DNA from: Larix kaempferi | Lineage: Eukaryota; Streptophyta; Pinopsida; Pinales; Pinaceae | DNA length: 64,000 nt | NCBI GenBank assembly: GCA_027924585.1 | Contig: BSBM01000779.1 | Location: 18,582,001-18,646,000 of the forward strand | Direction: 5' to 3' | Shown here: in pieces, positions 1 to 11,739 of the stretch | How the letters are laid out: each line of letters starts with the position of its first letter | Numbering within the stretch: position 1 is the stretch's first letter | Made by a program: the position numbers and the translations under genes | Notes under the pieces: model-generated | Told to the model about the DNA's origin: nothing | The model's database searches: none | What the model saw: only the letters and a program-made list of their open reading frames with translations

Positions 1-201
1 GACTTCAGGAGTCAATTGCACCCACAAGTGCTCTTTGGTGATTTCCTAACTTTGGCCACTAAGATACCTTGCATCAAGTGTGGATCAGTGGTTCGGCCTG
101 TACGGTATAGTGTCGTCTCCCTACAACGAGTTGGGTGACTCGTAGGGGAGAGCAGGGCAACTATACCTCGGCTTTAACCTCCTTGGGCACAACGCACTTC
201 T

Positions 202-765
202 GATCCGGGTTTTCTTTTAACACTTGCTTATAGCAGGATTTATAAAGCACCCTATAAGTCAACAATGCTATGTTTCAAAATATACCTAACGAAAGTAGAT
301 TGGAGGGAATTAATGTATGCCTAGCCCAATCAATCCTACCTAACTAATTTATGTTTTGTGACCTCATGTGAAGCTTGGAGGCTACACCAAGAATATAATT
401 TTTGAGATAATTTCTATTGCTAATAACAAGTAAATTATACAAAGACACTACCTCTAGTTTTCTATTGCTAATAACAATTAAATGTTACATATAGATTACC
501 TCTAATGCGAAAATAGACATAAACATAGTAAAATATACATAAAGAAGACCTCATTCATTATAGCTTTTATACCAAATTAAGTTTATTGGTTTACTTAAAT
601 ACTTGTGAACAAAAAAAAATAAAATTGAACCCATATAAATGATCCAGGTTTTCTTTTAACACTTGCTTATAGCAGGATTTATAAAGCACCCTAAGGACAA
701 CAACTATGTTTTTGGATGCCTAGCCCCAAAATCCTACCTAAACTACAAGATTCTTTTGTGCCCTC
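202..765. repeat. Pair of dispersed direct repeats (about 130 bp)
   Basis: The stretch starting at 202 (GATCCGGGTTTTCTTTTAAC) recurs from 641 with small changes. Both copies continue through 'GCTTATAGCAGGATTTATAA' and, after a gap, through a shared 'GCCTAGCCC' to 'CCTACCTAA' section. Nothing coding is seen in 1-1320. The rest is AT-rich, with a short (GT)n run near 830-848. Confidence 0.75.
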
Positions 766-1325
766 CTATGGAGGTATTAAGTGAGTAGATTTAAGCTATT
801 TTTGAACTTAGTGAGTGACAAGAGAGTTTCTTGTGTGTGTGTGTGTGCATCAAATAAAGTGACGGTTTTGAGCGCACATGAGATATTGCATATAAATGAA
901 AAGGATTTTCTTTTAAAATGAAAATAATGCAACTCAACCTAATAGAAAAACAACTAAATAAACCATGTAAACCATGTAAAAAAAACTAAATAAAATAAAT
1001 TGTAAAAAAAAAAAAAAAAAAATCTATAAACAAAATTGTAAAAGTAAAAAAAAATCTATAAACTTACCAAGATTTTCAACCTCTTTTTAATCCAGTCTTC
1101 TTCTTTACTTTTTGTTTGGCTAAGACTAAAGCTAATGCCAATGCCAATGCCATTTTTTCCCATAACTTCATCTTCATCTTAGTTGGTCTTGCTTCTTTGA
1201 TAGACAATAATCTAGAAGCTATGAAGCGAAGACTACTTGAATGGAAACTGTACAATATATTGAAATTATCTGTAAGTTACAAACTTATATCAAATAATTA
1301 AATATAAAAAACACTAGCTATTTAG

Positions 1326-1502
1326 CTATTTTTATATACAAGTAATGCTATATATTACATCTTATATACATTCATAGAATTGATAACTATTTTTATGTAC
1401 AAGTAATGCCATATACTTATATACATTCATAGAGTTGATAGCTATTTTTATGTACAAGTAATGCCATATATTACATCCTACATACATTCATAGAGTTGAT
1501 TA
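1326..1502. repeat. Three-copy tandem repeat, 55-61 bp
   Basis: Copies begin at 1326, 1387 and 1442 with CTATTTTTAT and carry 'ACAAGTAATG' and 'TACATTCATAGA'. AT-rich, no coding signal. Confidence 0.85.
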
Positions 1503-4500
1503 TACCATGGAGGTTTACAAAATGAAATTTAGAAATACAACATTCAAATAAATGATTGGCAATTATTTAAAATAGTTATTTAGGTCACTAATATTACCGG
1601 TTCAGTACTTGGGGAAAACCGAAAAACTTAGAATGGGTCACCAATGTGTTAAAAGATGCCCTCCTCTATCCCATAGGAAATATATATATATATATATATA
1701 TATCACAAAAAAGAGGTAGATATATATTTATAAAAAGGTTGTTGACAAACCAAATAACATAAAAAGTACAAAAATTTCAAAAAACATTATAGTATTCTTG
1801 TATAAATATTTTCAACAAATATGTTAATTGGTCATGATGCTTTTTCTTTCTTACAATACCTACCTTATGAATTTCAAATTTAGTGCTATATTGCTTTACA
1901 TAATTACTAATAAACAAGACAAGTAAAATGCATATATGAGAAGTTTAAGAGCCAAGATAATTTCCATTGAGGCCTTCTTCCATTTGTTGTCCTGCTTTAA
2001 TTTTCCCTTGATCTTTTTGATTCATGTTGTTCTCATTGAGTGCTAAATTTGTTTGTTGGAATGTCTTCATAAATAATATGCCCCTTCGTTGAAGCAATTG
2101 AAACACTAGGAAATCATGTATCTGGTCGAGAACCTCTTGCAAAACCCAATATGATATTGTAATGCATCTATGAGTTTGACGCAATTTTATCATAATCAAT
2201 ATTTAGTTCTTGGAATTTAGATTTCATGTTTTCCTTCTTGGATTCATGTTTTTTGATGTGAATACTTAAGTATTCTATGCATGTTTCATGCCCACAAGCT
2301 AGCAGGTCATTTGTCTGAGGATCTTCTTAATTTCATTGACACTATCATTGGCCATTTTAGTGAGATGGGGAATGTCAAAAATACAAATCAAAGGCTCTAT
2401 GTGATACATGCATCTAGTAGCAAAGCAAGTATATTATAAATTCATGAGGGTTCTTAAATGAAGACTACAAAAAAAGTTTAAAGAAAAATTCCAACACAAG
2501 ACCAGACATAAAATCATAACCCAGACTCCTTCTTACAATAATGGACAGAATAATTCCAAAAATTTAAAGCTTACCCGATATATGTTCATTGCATCAATTG
2601 TATTTTGTTTCGGGGTCAAGCTCAATACCTGCTTCTTGTGTTATACCCAGTCCCCTGTTCCATACCAACAAAAAAGATAACCTATAAACCAATTATCCCA
2701 AATGTGATTTGTGTCGAATTCAATTTTGGGATTAAGTTGAGTCCACCGTCATGGTGGACAGTATTGAGGAGAAGATCCTGCAGACAAGGAATTTAAATGC
2801 ACGTCTATGAAATGTCTTGTCTTAGTACATATGTTTACGCTTGAGGAACGATTAACATGCATTGACAGTGTTGGATTCTTTCCTTGGCGTACAACTCAAT
2901 TCATGATATCTATGGTAAGAAAACCACTTTGGGGGTGTCCCCATTTTCCACTAGTATCCCCTTTGGTAACCATGCAACCTTATTTGCAAACATGTTTTCT
3001 CAACTATTGTTTCTCCATCAAGTATGAAACAATTGGAAGAATTCAAAGGAATCAATCATACTCTAGATTCTCATTTTCATACGCTCAAGAACTACATCTT
3101 TGAGTTGAGGATTTCTTCTTATTAGTCCTATAATTAAAGATGAATATTTAATGATAGTAGCAATCGTATTTAAGGGTAAACAAGGGAGTCTCATACACCA
3201 ACAAGATATCTAACCGACATATATGAGGTAACTTGTATCCTTTTAAACCTAAATTAAACCCACCCAATTCTTTGGATTAAAAAAGGATCTGATATATGAC
3301 CTGACATGTAACGTCTTTAAAAGAAATTAACCCCAGCAGATTATCTATAAATACTGTTTAAATTTATTGGTTTCAAACACGTTGAGACACGTTGAACTTC
3401 TTCCGAAGCTCTATCATTTTCTGAGCGTGTTGTTATCTCAATAACATTCTTACTGTACTCAGTTTTAAGGTGACGGGAAAAATGCAGCAGAGAACTCCAT
3501 AGTGTTGCACACTCTTTTAGATTTGTCACAGGTAAACACTTTATATTTTGTTTATCATCTAAAGCAATCCTTCCGCTATGTAAACGACGCAAAGGTCAAG
3601 GTAAATTACCATGAATTTTGCAAGGGCTTTATAGAAGCTCTCCGAAGGGATGTACTCCCAAGCTTTATTATAGCATGTTTGATATAGGTAATTCAAGGTT
3701 CCAAAAAAATAAAAGACAATAACCTACAGTATTAAGAAGAGGTTATTTAATTAATAATAATAATGATAATAATCCCTTTTATAAAGTATAGTGGGTTGAA
3801 TAATAATGAATTTATTAAATAAATTATTAATTTAATTAACGGATGGAATCATCCCAAGTAAATTAAAAGGATATGTTTGAATAAATTATTGAATAATTCC
3901 ATTACTAGAGAGAAATTGGGATGATATAAAATAATATATAATCCACCTTATTACCTCAAAAGGGGATGCATTAATGATATGTACTTCCAAGACCACGACA
4001 GCTAGGGCGGTGGAGTGATAAGGAAGTTGACTTTTGAAGGAGGTGGATTCCTATAAAGAGGAGAATTAACAAAGTAGTAAGGGGGTTATTGTGGGAGAAC
4101 TGTGAGGATTTTTGTGAAAAAGGAGGAATGCCGAGGAGGGGGTTAACTCGAAGCTTTGAGGAGGTGGGAAACTCAAAAGAAAAGACTAAGGAGGGGGATA
4201 ACTCAGCGGATGATTACCATGGAAAGTGGCTGTCAGGATTATCGGTCTGTGGGCTCGAGGGCTAGGAAATCCATTGATTTCCTAGGGTCAACACGATAAT
4301 AGCTGATCGACAGGGTGGACACATCATTTTGGGGTTGTTAAGGTAACTTACAGAATCCATTCCAGAAATCTTCTTATCTTACTGCAATCGACGGTTTTAG
4401 GTATTTTTTTGAACCAACTTAATTAGAATGTATTTTCTTTTATTTCCAAGCTATGCATGTCAAACGAACAGAATTAAATGGAAAGTTTTAGGATTATGTT

Positions 4501-4599
4501 TATTTAACTGCAGAGACATGTAAACATATAGAAAACAGACAGTTAAACATTTACAGAAACATAAATATAGATGGTTGAATCTCTTGTTTTCTTCTAACA
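1503..4599. other. Intergenic, no gene recognised
   Basis: AT-rich DNA with a (TA)n run at 1679-1703. Short open frames near 1945-2199, 2605-3103 and 3341-3687 match no family I know and show no splice or codon pattern that would support them. The right part (about 3,960-4,600) probably belongs to a gypsy LTR whose end is described next, but I cannot locate the start of that LTR. Confidence 0.5.
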
Positions 4600-4760
4600 A
4601 TAATTAAGGGAAAAACTAGGTATAACCTGATAACCTGGAATAGACCGAGTGCCTAGATAGGGCACTACAGTTGGTATCAGAGCGCAAGGCTCAGACACTT
4701 AGACCTTAGGGCCTAACTACACCTGGAACTTTAGTGAAATTTACTAGAAAATAACAAACC
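4600..4760 (+). mobile_element. Ty3/gypsy LTR 3' end and primer-binding site (relic)
   Basis: The sequence ...GGGCACTACA ends at 4669 and is followed after two bases by TGGTATCAGAGC (4672-4683). That 12-mer complements the 3' end of plant initiator-Met tRNA, the usual primer site of plant LTR retrotransposons. A LTR ending in ACTACA followed by this site is typical of Tekay/Del-like gypsy elements. No gag or pol frame follows, so this is a truncated remnant in plus orientation. Confidence 0.7.
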
Positions 4761-6090
4761 AGTATGATGGCTGCAAAAAGATAATTTGAAGAGCCTTTTC
4801 CCATTTATTCGTAAGGCGTAACAGAAACAGAATTTGAATGATATATATATATATATAACTGCTTATTTAGGGCTCAGTCTAGACCCCATTAAACAAACCT
4901 TTCCAGAAAAACAACAACATTTCTATATACACTCTTTTAATATTCAAACCCTAATATTAATCCAATGCTAAAGCATTTGGGATAAACAATGTTTTTAAAC
5001 AAATAAATAAATACATATAAACCAAGTTACAACACTATATATATTTCCGTTATAATATTTAGATCTAAAATTTAATACTAACAAAAAAAAAACACTTCAT
5101 TGCATTTATATAAAGAAATTGTATTCATAATAAATACGAAATAATGAGTCTCGCACAGGATTTACAGAGGGTTCTCCAAATTTTAGACCTGCAGCCAAAG
5201 TGATCAGTTTTCATTTCCTATTATTTTAATGCAGATCTGCCTTCTTGCCTATAACATTTTGTTTTAAACATTCATTTCAATAAATGTGGCATAAAACAAA
5301 TATTCAAATAATATTGTTGCCTGCAATATTGTTTATAATACAAGCATTGCAGCAAATCCAACTAACGTAGTTGGAGAGATTATTTCCACGATGGAGTTGG
5401 ATTTATAAATAATATACATAAAATTAAAGCTTAGTTTCCTGGAAGAGGATTAGCTTTTTAGTTAACAAATATTATCCCCATGAAAACCTATTTTGGGATT
5501 ATGTAATATAACCTTACATTTATAATTTCAGACAGTTTCAAATCTGTGTGATATTTTTCTTCACTTTGTTTTATAATCTGTATAGATGGTACTCCTTCAC
5601 ATCTTAAATTTAAAATAATTAAAATTAAATTTATATAAAAAAAATAAAGCTCAATGTCAAAACATTAAAAATATTTAATTATGATATCATTTTCAAAAGC
5701 TTTCATCTACTAAAGATATTTAAATTTGGCATCTTTTCCAAAAGCTTTCATATATTTAATTATGATATCTTTTCCAAAAGCTTTCATATAGAGCAATCAC
5801 GGGATTAATGCGTATCCATTTTATTTATTCTTAAATGCCATTATTTTCCTTTATAAAGACCATAATTTAATCTTCGAATTCCTTCACAGAACCGTGCGGA
5901 CACCAATCCCGTCTTCAATCCTTTAAATTTCGACGCAGAAATCGTTTCATTTGAGCTCGATATGATCCATTTTGACCAATAACTAAGAAGATTTACAAGC
6001 ATGGCAAATGCATGAAACGATTTCCATACTGCTCTCCATTGTTGCTGCTTGTTTTGTCTGAAACGAATTTCATACAAAATGTTGCTTCCT
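4760..6090. other. AT-rich intergenic DNA with a short tandem repeat
   Basis: At 5667-5788 the motif 'ATCTTTTCCAAAAGCTTTCA' (first copy slightly changed) occurs three times, interleaved with 'TATTTAATTATGATATC'. A (TA)n run lies near 4839-4857. A 78-codon open frame on the minus strand (5841-6077) has no recognisable homology. Nothing else is seen. Confidence 0.6.
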
Positions 6091-7245
6091 TTGAAACCCT
6101 AGTGCTCAAGCCAGGTGTACCAAGCGCCCGGAGCCCAACGCCACATCAATTGTCCTCCAAGCATTTTTCTTCTTTCCTTTGTGCCCAGCCCGAACTCAAC
6201 AACTAGAGCCAATTGGCCCATGCACTTAACACATCAATGCCCACCATCGAATCCCATGCACTGAGTTCACATAAGAGGATGGGAATATATAAAAGATGTG
6301 TTGTGCTCAACGCCGAGGACTCATCAGGGAACCGAATGCCAAGCCAGGAGGGTCCCACGGATATCATATATCCCATCGTCTATGAGATTACCCACATATC
6401 TGCCCAGACCGAGGCTCTTACATGAAACCAAGAGCCAAGTCGAAGAGACCGCACAAAATTCTCCATCACCCCAGCGACCAACGCCAAAGACTCAGCTGCC
6501 AGGCCGACTGGAGATCCACGTACACCATTGCAGCTCGAACCCCAAGCTCGAGCTCACCACAGAGATTCGGTTGCAGAGTCAGATGTGGGTCTCACACACC
6601 ATTACGTCCTACCGCCAAGCTTACACATGAGCACTCCTTTTTATTGCCCAGGTAATAAAAATTTTATTGGGCCAAGCCCTATCGCTCAACACCAAGAGCA
6701 TTTTAGATGACCAAAGGCCAATCCTGAAGGGGGCCCACACGCACCAGTACACCCACGGGGGCTGCCACGCATCTCAACCACCCTGCAAGCGCCGTAGCAA
6801 TCCTTTCCAAGGCCAGCCTATGCGCTCAGCTCCAAGACAACCAACTACCAAGACGAGTCAGAACCATGCACTCCATTGAATTTCAAGCGTAGAGCTCTCA
6901 CAAGAGCATTACCTTCTTGGGTCTACGTACTCAACACATCACGCACACCCTTAAACCCTAGCGCTCAGCACCGCGAGCTCTCCACGTGAGAAGCAGCCCT
7001 ACAATGCCAAATAAAACCTTATTTTCTCCTTAAATAGGCATACTTTTGACGGCACGTGAGACAGTTTCCGCGTTGCCCATGAGCGGTTTACTATACCGCT
7101 TTATTGGTATGCGGACGAGTAAGGAATGAACACGTGGGATGGTGGTTTCCTTTCCGTGACCACCAACCACCCTTACCATGCGTGCATGTTGCCGATGCGG
7201 AATAAGGAGAGCCGTCGATCCTGCCTTCGCGTCAATCCCCATGCG
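6091..7245. other. GC-richer island without a recognisable gene
   Basis: Base composition shifts sharply here compared with both flanks, and several short overlapping open frames exist on both strands (for example 6298-6630 +, 7030-7242 -). None has a domain, repeat pattern or splice structure that I recognise. The frames are best explained by GC content. It may be an old element or a decayed promoter/CpG-rich segment. Confidence 0.4.
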
Positions 7246-7269
7246 AAAAAGAAAAGGTTTTTTTTGCGT

Positions 7270-7500
7270 TTTATATTGTTTTAATTTTTTTATTATTATT
7301 TTAAATTAATGTTTTTTAAATATTAATTTAATTTTATTAATTTAATGTAGTGTCTCTTAGCATTCATTTAATTTAATTTAATTAATTTAATTTAATTAAT
7401 TTAATTTAATGACTTTTAATTTAATTTGATTTAATTAATTTAATTTAATTTATTTTATTAATTATTATTTAATTTAATTTAATTTAGTTGTTGATAAGAA
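7270..7500. repeat. Low-complexity TTTAATTTAAT-rich tract
   Basis: Long run of degenerate 'TTTAATTTAATTAA' copies, followed by an A15-type run near 7503-7518. No coding potential. Confidence 0.85.
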
Positions 7501-9795
7501 TTTAAAAAAAAAAAAAAATACCCTGTAAAAAAAAAGGGGTTTCGGCAAAATTTCTTATATAATTATATAATGCTAGTGTTATTTTATTTACATTTAATTA
7601 AATTTCGTATATATTTTTATTTAAATTTCGTGTATAATTATATAGCGCTAGTATTATTTTATTTAAAGTTAATTAGATTCCATATAATGTTATAACCTAG
7701 GTTTGTTAAAAAATTAAGAGTTAATATTTAAAAATATAAAGCTACTCACGAACTTTCAATTTAAAAGTTCTTCATAGATTTAACGTTTTAAGGTCAATTA
7801 TAGTAAGGTTGAAGTGGTTGGTGAAGTTATATTTAAATTATCATAGATAAAATTTAAATTATAATTTATATTTAAGGGAGAAATTTAAAATATATAAATA
7901 TTTAAAATTTTGGAAAAGAAATAAATAAATATATATATATAAATAAATAATAAAGAGTGGTTTAAGTGGTTTGGTGAAGATCTAGGGTTTAATAAATCCA
8001 TGTATTTAATCAAATTGTCTTAGTATTTATTATATTTAACATCCTACGTAAAATTAAATTCAAAAAATATGTAGGTGTAATTATATAATGATAAAAAAAA
8101 GGAGAGGGTTAGTGTTCCATATACAAAGCTTATTTAAATATAATTTTAAAGTTTACCTCAAACTGGGTTGACAATATTATGATAAAAAGGAATGCATGCC
8201 AAAAGCATAAGACGTTCACTCACGCCCAAAGATCAAATAAAAGAGTTCAATAAGTTGTACTGAGAATTTACTTAGGGAGATGGGCCTAAATCAATTCTAC
8301 TTATTAAAATTGTGAATTTGTAATTGACAAAATTACAATTTCTCTTGGATCTCTTTATTGTTGAATTTGTAATTGTTCAAATTGGAATAATTCTAATAAT
8401 TGTTGAAATTGCAATTTTTGGATGGTCACATTACAATTTCTCATAAAAAAATTACAATATCTTTAATTTTTCAATTCTTGGTTCATTGCATTTCATGATC
8501 GTTGAAATTGCATTTTCATTTTACAGAATGTGAGTTATTCTCAATTATACTTGTTGAAATTCTAAAACTTGTAATTATCAAAATGCCGAAATTGCATTTT
8601 CCTACATAATAATTCTAAAGTTGAAATTGCAATTTTAATAATTCTTTACCTCTCTTAACCATGTTATGGCCTAGATGCCCATATTTAATTGAAAGTTAAT
8701 TAGGTGAATTGAAAGTTGAATGTCTTGTGTTAAACAATACCAAGATGAAATAACAAATAGCAAATTATATTGAAGATGAAAAGAAGTTCATCATCATGAA
8801 ATTTTGGGTTTTTCAAAGATGGGGTAATATGAACTATTGGATGCTTCATTTCATGTTTTGAATGTAAGTAAATTAGAAAAAGGCTTACTACTGTATTAAG
8901 TTTAATAAATGTAAAATCAATTTTATTGCAAAAAAACATTCATTACTTATGGATTTATTATTATTTTTTAAATATATCCAATTGAAAATTTTAAATCAAT
9001 TTTAACTAATGGTATACTTTTAAAATCAATATTTCGAAAATAGAAAAACACCTAATGGCTCTATTTGAACAATGTAAACTATTTCCTAGAAATTTATCTA
9101 TATTTTAAAGAAAATTAAGGATTCCAAAACCTCAAGAATAAGAGAGGGTTCCAAGACCAAAGACTGGTGGATTGTTATTAAATCCTTTTACAAATTTTTT
9201 ATTAAATCACTCAACTATTCCATTTGCTTATGGATGACAAGGGGAACACTTCCTATTTCTATCATAAATTTAGACGTAATAATATTTATACACTCATAAT
9301 AACATGTTCTATGTTAGCCCTTCATTTTTAAGTGAGTGTTATGGAAAGTAGAAAGTCAAAAAAATCCTTGGGATGAGTAGAAAATATGTGGCAAGAAGAT
9401 GAAGGAGATGTGGTACAAGTCATATGCCAATAATTGAGATGATATAATGCAATCAATGCATTGATCAAGGGTAGTGGAAAAACAAAATCATTAAATGATG
9501 TAATGTAATTCAAGTCAACAAAATCATTAAATGTTTTTTTCAAAAACATAATCATAAAATATTTTGATAATTCTAATGACAAATATTTATTTTTTAAACA
9601 ATCTCATAAAATAAACAATCCAAACAAAAATCATAAAATGTTTTGATAATTTAGATAAAAAAAATTTAATTAAGATAAACATCAATGATAATGTGATAAT
9701 GTGAATGGTTTAAAATTAATTAACATAAATATTAAATTCCATTAAAATATCATTAATAATTTAAAAAATACTAAAAAAATCCAAACAATAGACAC
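7501..9795. other. AT-rich intergenic, nothing recognised
   Basis: Between about 8,300 and 8,640 there are loosely repeated 'GTTGAAATTGCAATTT' motifs. The remainder has no gene, RNA or element signature that I can support. Confidence 0.5.
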
Positions 9796-10018
9796 TTTCA
9801 TATGGAGTGACAAACTTTTACAATTCAGCCTACTCATATGGAGTTACAAACTTTTACAATTCAACCCAGTCATATGCCGTTAGTTTGGAACACAAGAATA
9901 AGTATATATTTCTTTTACAAATCAGCCTACTCATATGAAGTTACAAAATTTTACAATTCAATCGACTCATATAAAGTTAGTTTGGAGCACAACAATAAGT
10001 ATATATTTCAATTGAGAA
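9796..10018. repeat. Two-level tandem repeat around CTCATATGRAGTTACAAA
   Basis: The motif 'CTCATATGGAGTTACAAAC' and the neighbouring 'TTTTACAATTCA' recur four to five times at about 42 bp. A longer section ending 'AATAAGTATATATTTC' occurs twice, about 112 bp apart. Confidence 0.75.
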
Positions 10019-11391
10019 GAGGTTATGCTTAATATAGATCCATTATATTAAGAAAACCTAATAACGGCCTATATTAAATGCAATTGTGAAATTACTATCA
10101 TGTTATCATGTCAGTACCATTTGTCAAAAACCCAGATTCATGGTATTATAAAATTGAAGTTTTCACAATTTATAACATCTACATTTTTTAAATTTGATAA
10201 ATAAAAAATAAATTATCTAAAAATAAAATACATTTTTATTTTTGACATTAAAAGTTTCCAACCATGTTAATGTCAAAAGAGTTGTAACCAAAACTTGCAC
10301 TGAGTTGGAAGAATAATCAAATAAGTCTATAGTTCTACACCTGAGTGAACCCTTTCTTAATATATTTTTACGGAAGAACACTACACTAGTACCATTTTAC
10401 TCCCATTTACAAAACCTGTAAAGGTTGGCGGTAAAGATTCATCATGCTAGAAAATTGAGTCGGATGGTAACTACCTAAATTTGCATAGTCACGACAGCAG
10501 AGTGAGAGAGGTGTAAATGCAAATCGTAATGACAGTGGTGTAAAATGCAAATAGTAATATCAGTGTCATTATTTAGACATGAAGTAGGGAGAAATCCCCC
10601 GCAAAAGTCTCCACAAAGAGAATTATATAACCTCTTACTCTCAATTTGGGCTTCTCATCATCATTTGAGGAGGCAGATTTTCATAAGATAGTAAGTAGCT
10701 CATCCATACAAATAGGCTTTTATAGGCTTTAGGTCAACCATGGCTGTGAATTAAACTCGAGGCCAGTGAGAAAAAAATATCGTGTGCTCCTATCTATGAA
10801 TACGTTCGAACTCAAACGAGGGCAGGAAGCGGCAATGTCACTTGTATCTGGTAGTAAGGCGGAACAAAAAAATTCAAAATTCAAAATTCAAATGGGCATG
10901 GCTGCGCGAGCATGTCAGATGGTTGCATTAATACTGAGTGTTTCTCCACCAAATCGTAATGAATTGCCCAAGTTGGAAAAGATTACTCAAACGAATAACA
11001 TTTATGACAAAATTATCTGAAGCGACGATCGCGCAGTCGGGCAGGGTGTTAAAGGTTGTTTACCATTCATCACATTGCCTACATACTTGGAATCCACCAT
11101 CTGATGCTTGGATCCATGGTGGTACTGATGGATGTCAAGGTTATAATGATGGACATCCATCGGAGCAAATGTTTCAGTGCGATACAGGAAAATGGTTTCA
11201 TGGAAAACGACGTTAATATAGACTTCTGTAGATAGATTTAGGCCCATCTCCCTCTACAGCGTTTAATACAAGATCCTCAAAAAGATAATTGCAATCAAGT
11301 TATGGAAAATCATCCCTTCCATCGTCTCAATTAACCAAGGATGATTTGTCTTTTATTTTTTTGGAACCTTGAATTACCTTTAATTCTGTAG
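10019..11391. other. Intergenic or intron sequence upstream of the exonuclease exon
   Basis: If the exon at 11392 belongs to a real gene, this would be intron or upstream sequence. Open frames at 10766-11020 and 10938-11216 show no similarity I recognise to the missing exonuclease parts. Confidence 0.4.
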
Positions 11392-11739
11392 GTTTCGATA
11401 TCAGAGATTGCTACTGCAAAAAAGGTTTTTATATTTGAGATGGTGAATTTATTTAACAAAGAACCAAGTGCACTAGACTTGTGCCTTAAAGCTGTATTTC
11501 ATTCAACTAGCATTTTGAAGTTAGGGTATGCTTTGCACTCTGACCTGAAGCATCTTTCTGATTCCTATGGAGAGCTGGAGTGTTTTCGCTACTGTGAAGC
11601 GCCTAAATTAGAACTTCAAAAGGTTTTTCCATCTGTTCTAGGGGGGCTTTCCGACCTTGCAAAGACTATGATGGGAAGTACTTTAAACAAAAGTACTAGG
11701 ATGAGTGACTGGAGGGAGTGTCCCTTGAGCAATAGTCAG
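11392..11739 (+). CDS. Isolated exon of a Mut-7-like 3'-5' exonuclease (DEDDy domain)
   Basis: The 116-codon exon begins after a pyrimidine-rich acceptor (TTTAATTCTGTAG) and ends at CAG before a GTAC donor, in phase 0 at both ends with no stop. The translation has the middle of a DnaQ-like/EXD exonuclease domain: a hydrophobic strand 'KVFIFEMV', then 'ILKLGYALHSDLKHL', whose Asp is the Exo II acidic residue, then 'GGLSDLAKTMMG' and a C-terminal 'MSDWRECPLS' that normally precedes the Exo III tyrosine motif. Family members degrade RNA or DNA 3' to 5'. The Exo I exon and the Exo III part are not found within several kilobases, so this is either one exon of a gene with very long introns or a captured fragment. 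The exon itself is undamaged. Family assignment is from recognition of the motifs, not a search. Confidence 0.7.

Noticed and set aside
6298-6879. Cluster of overlapping frames in the GC-richer island
   Set aside because: Several frames overlap with none favoured. Explained by few AT-rich stop codons.
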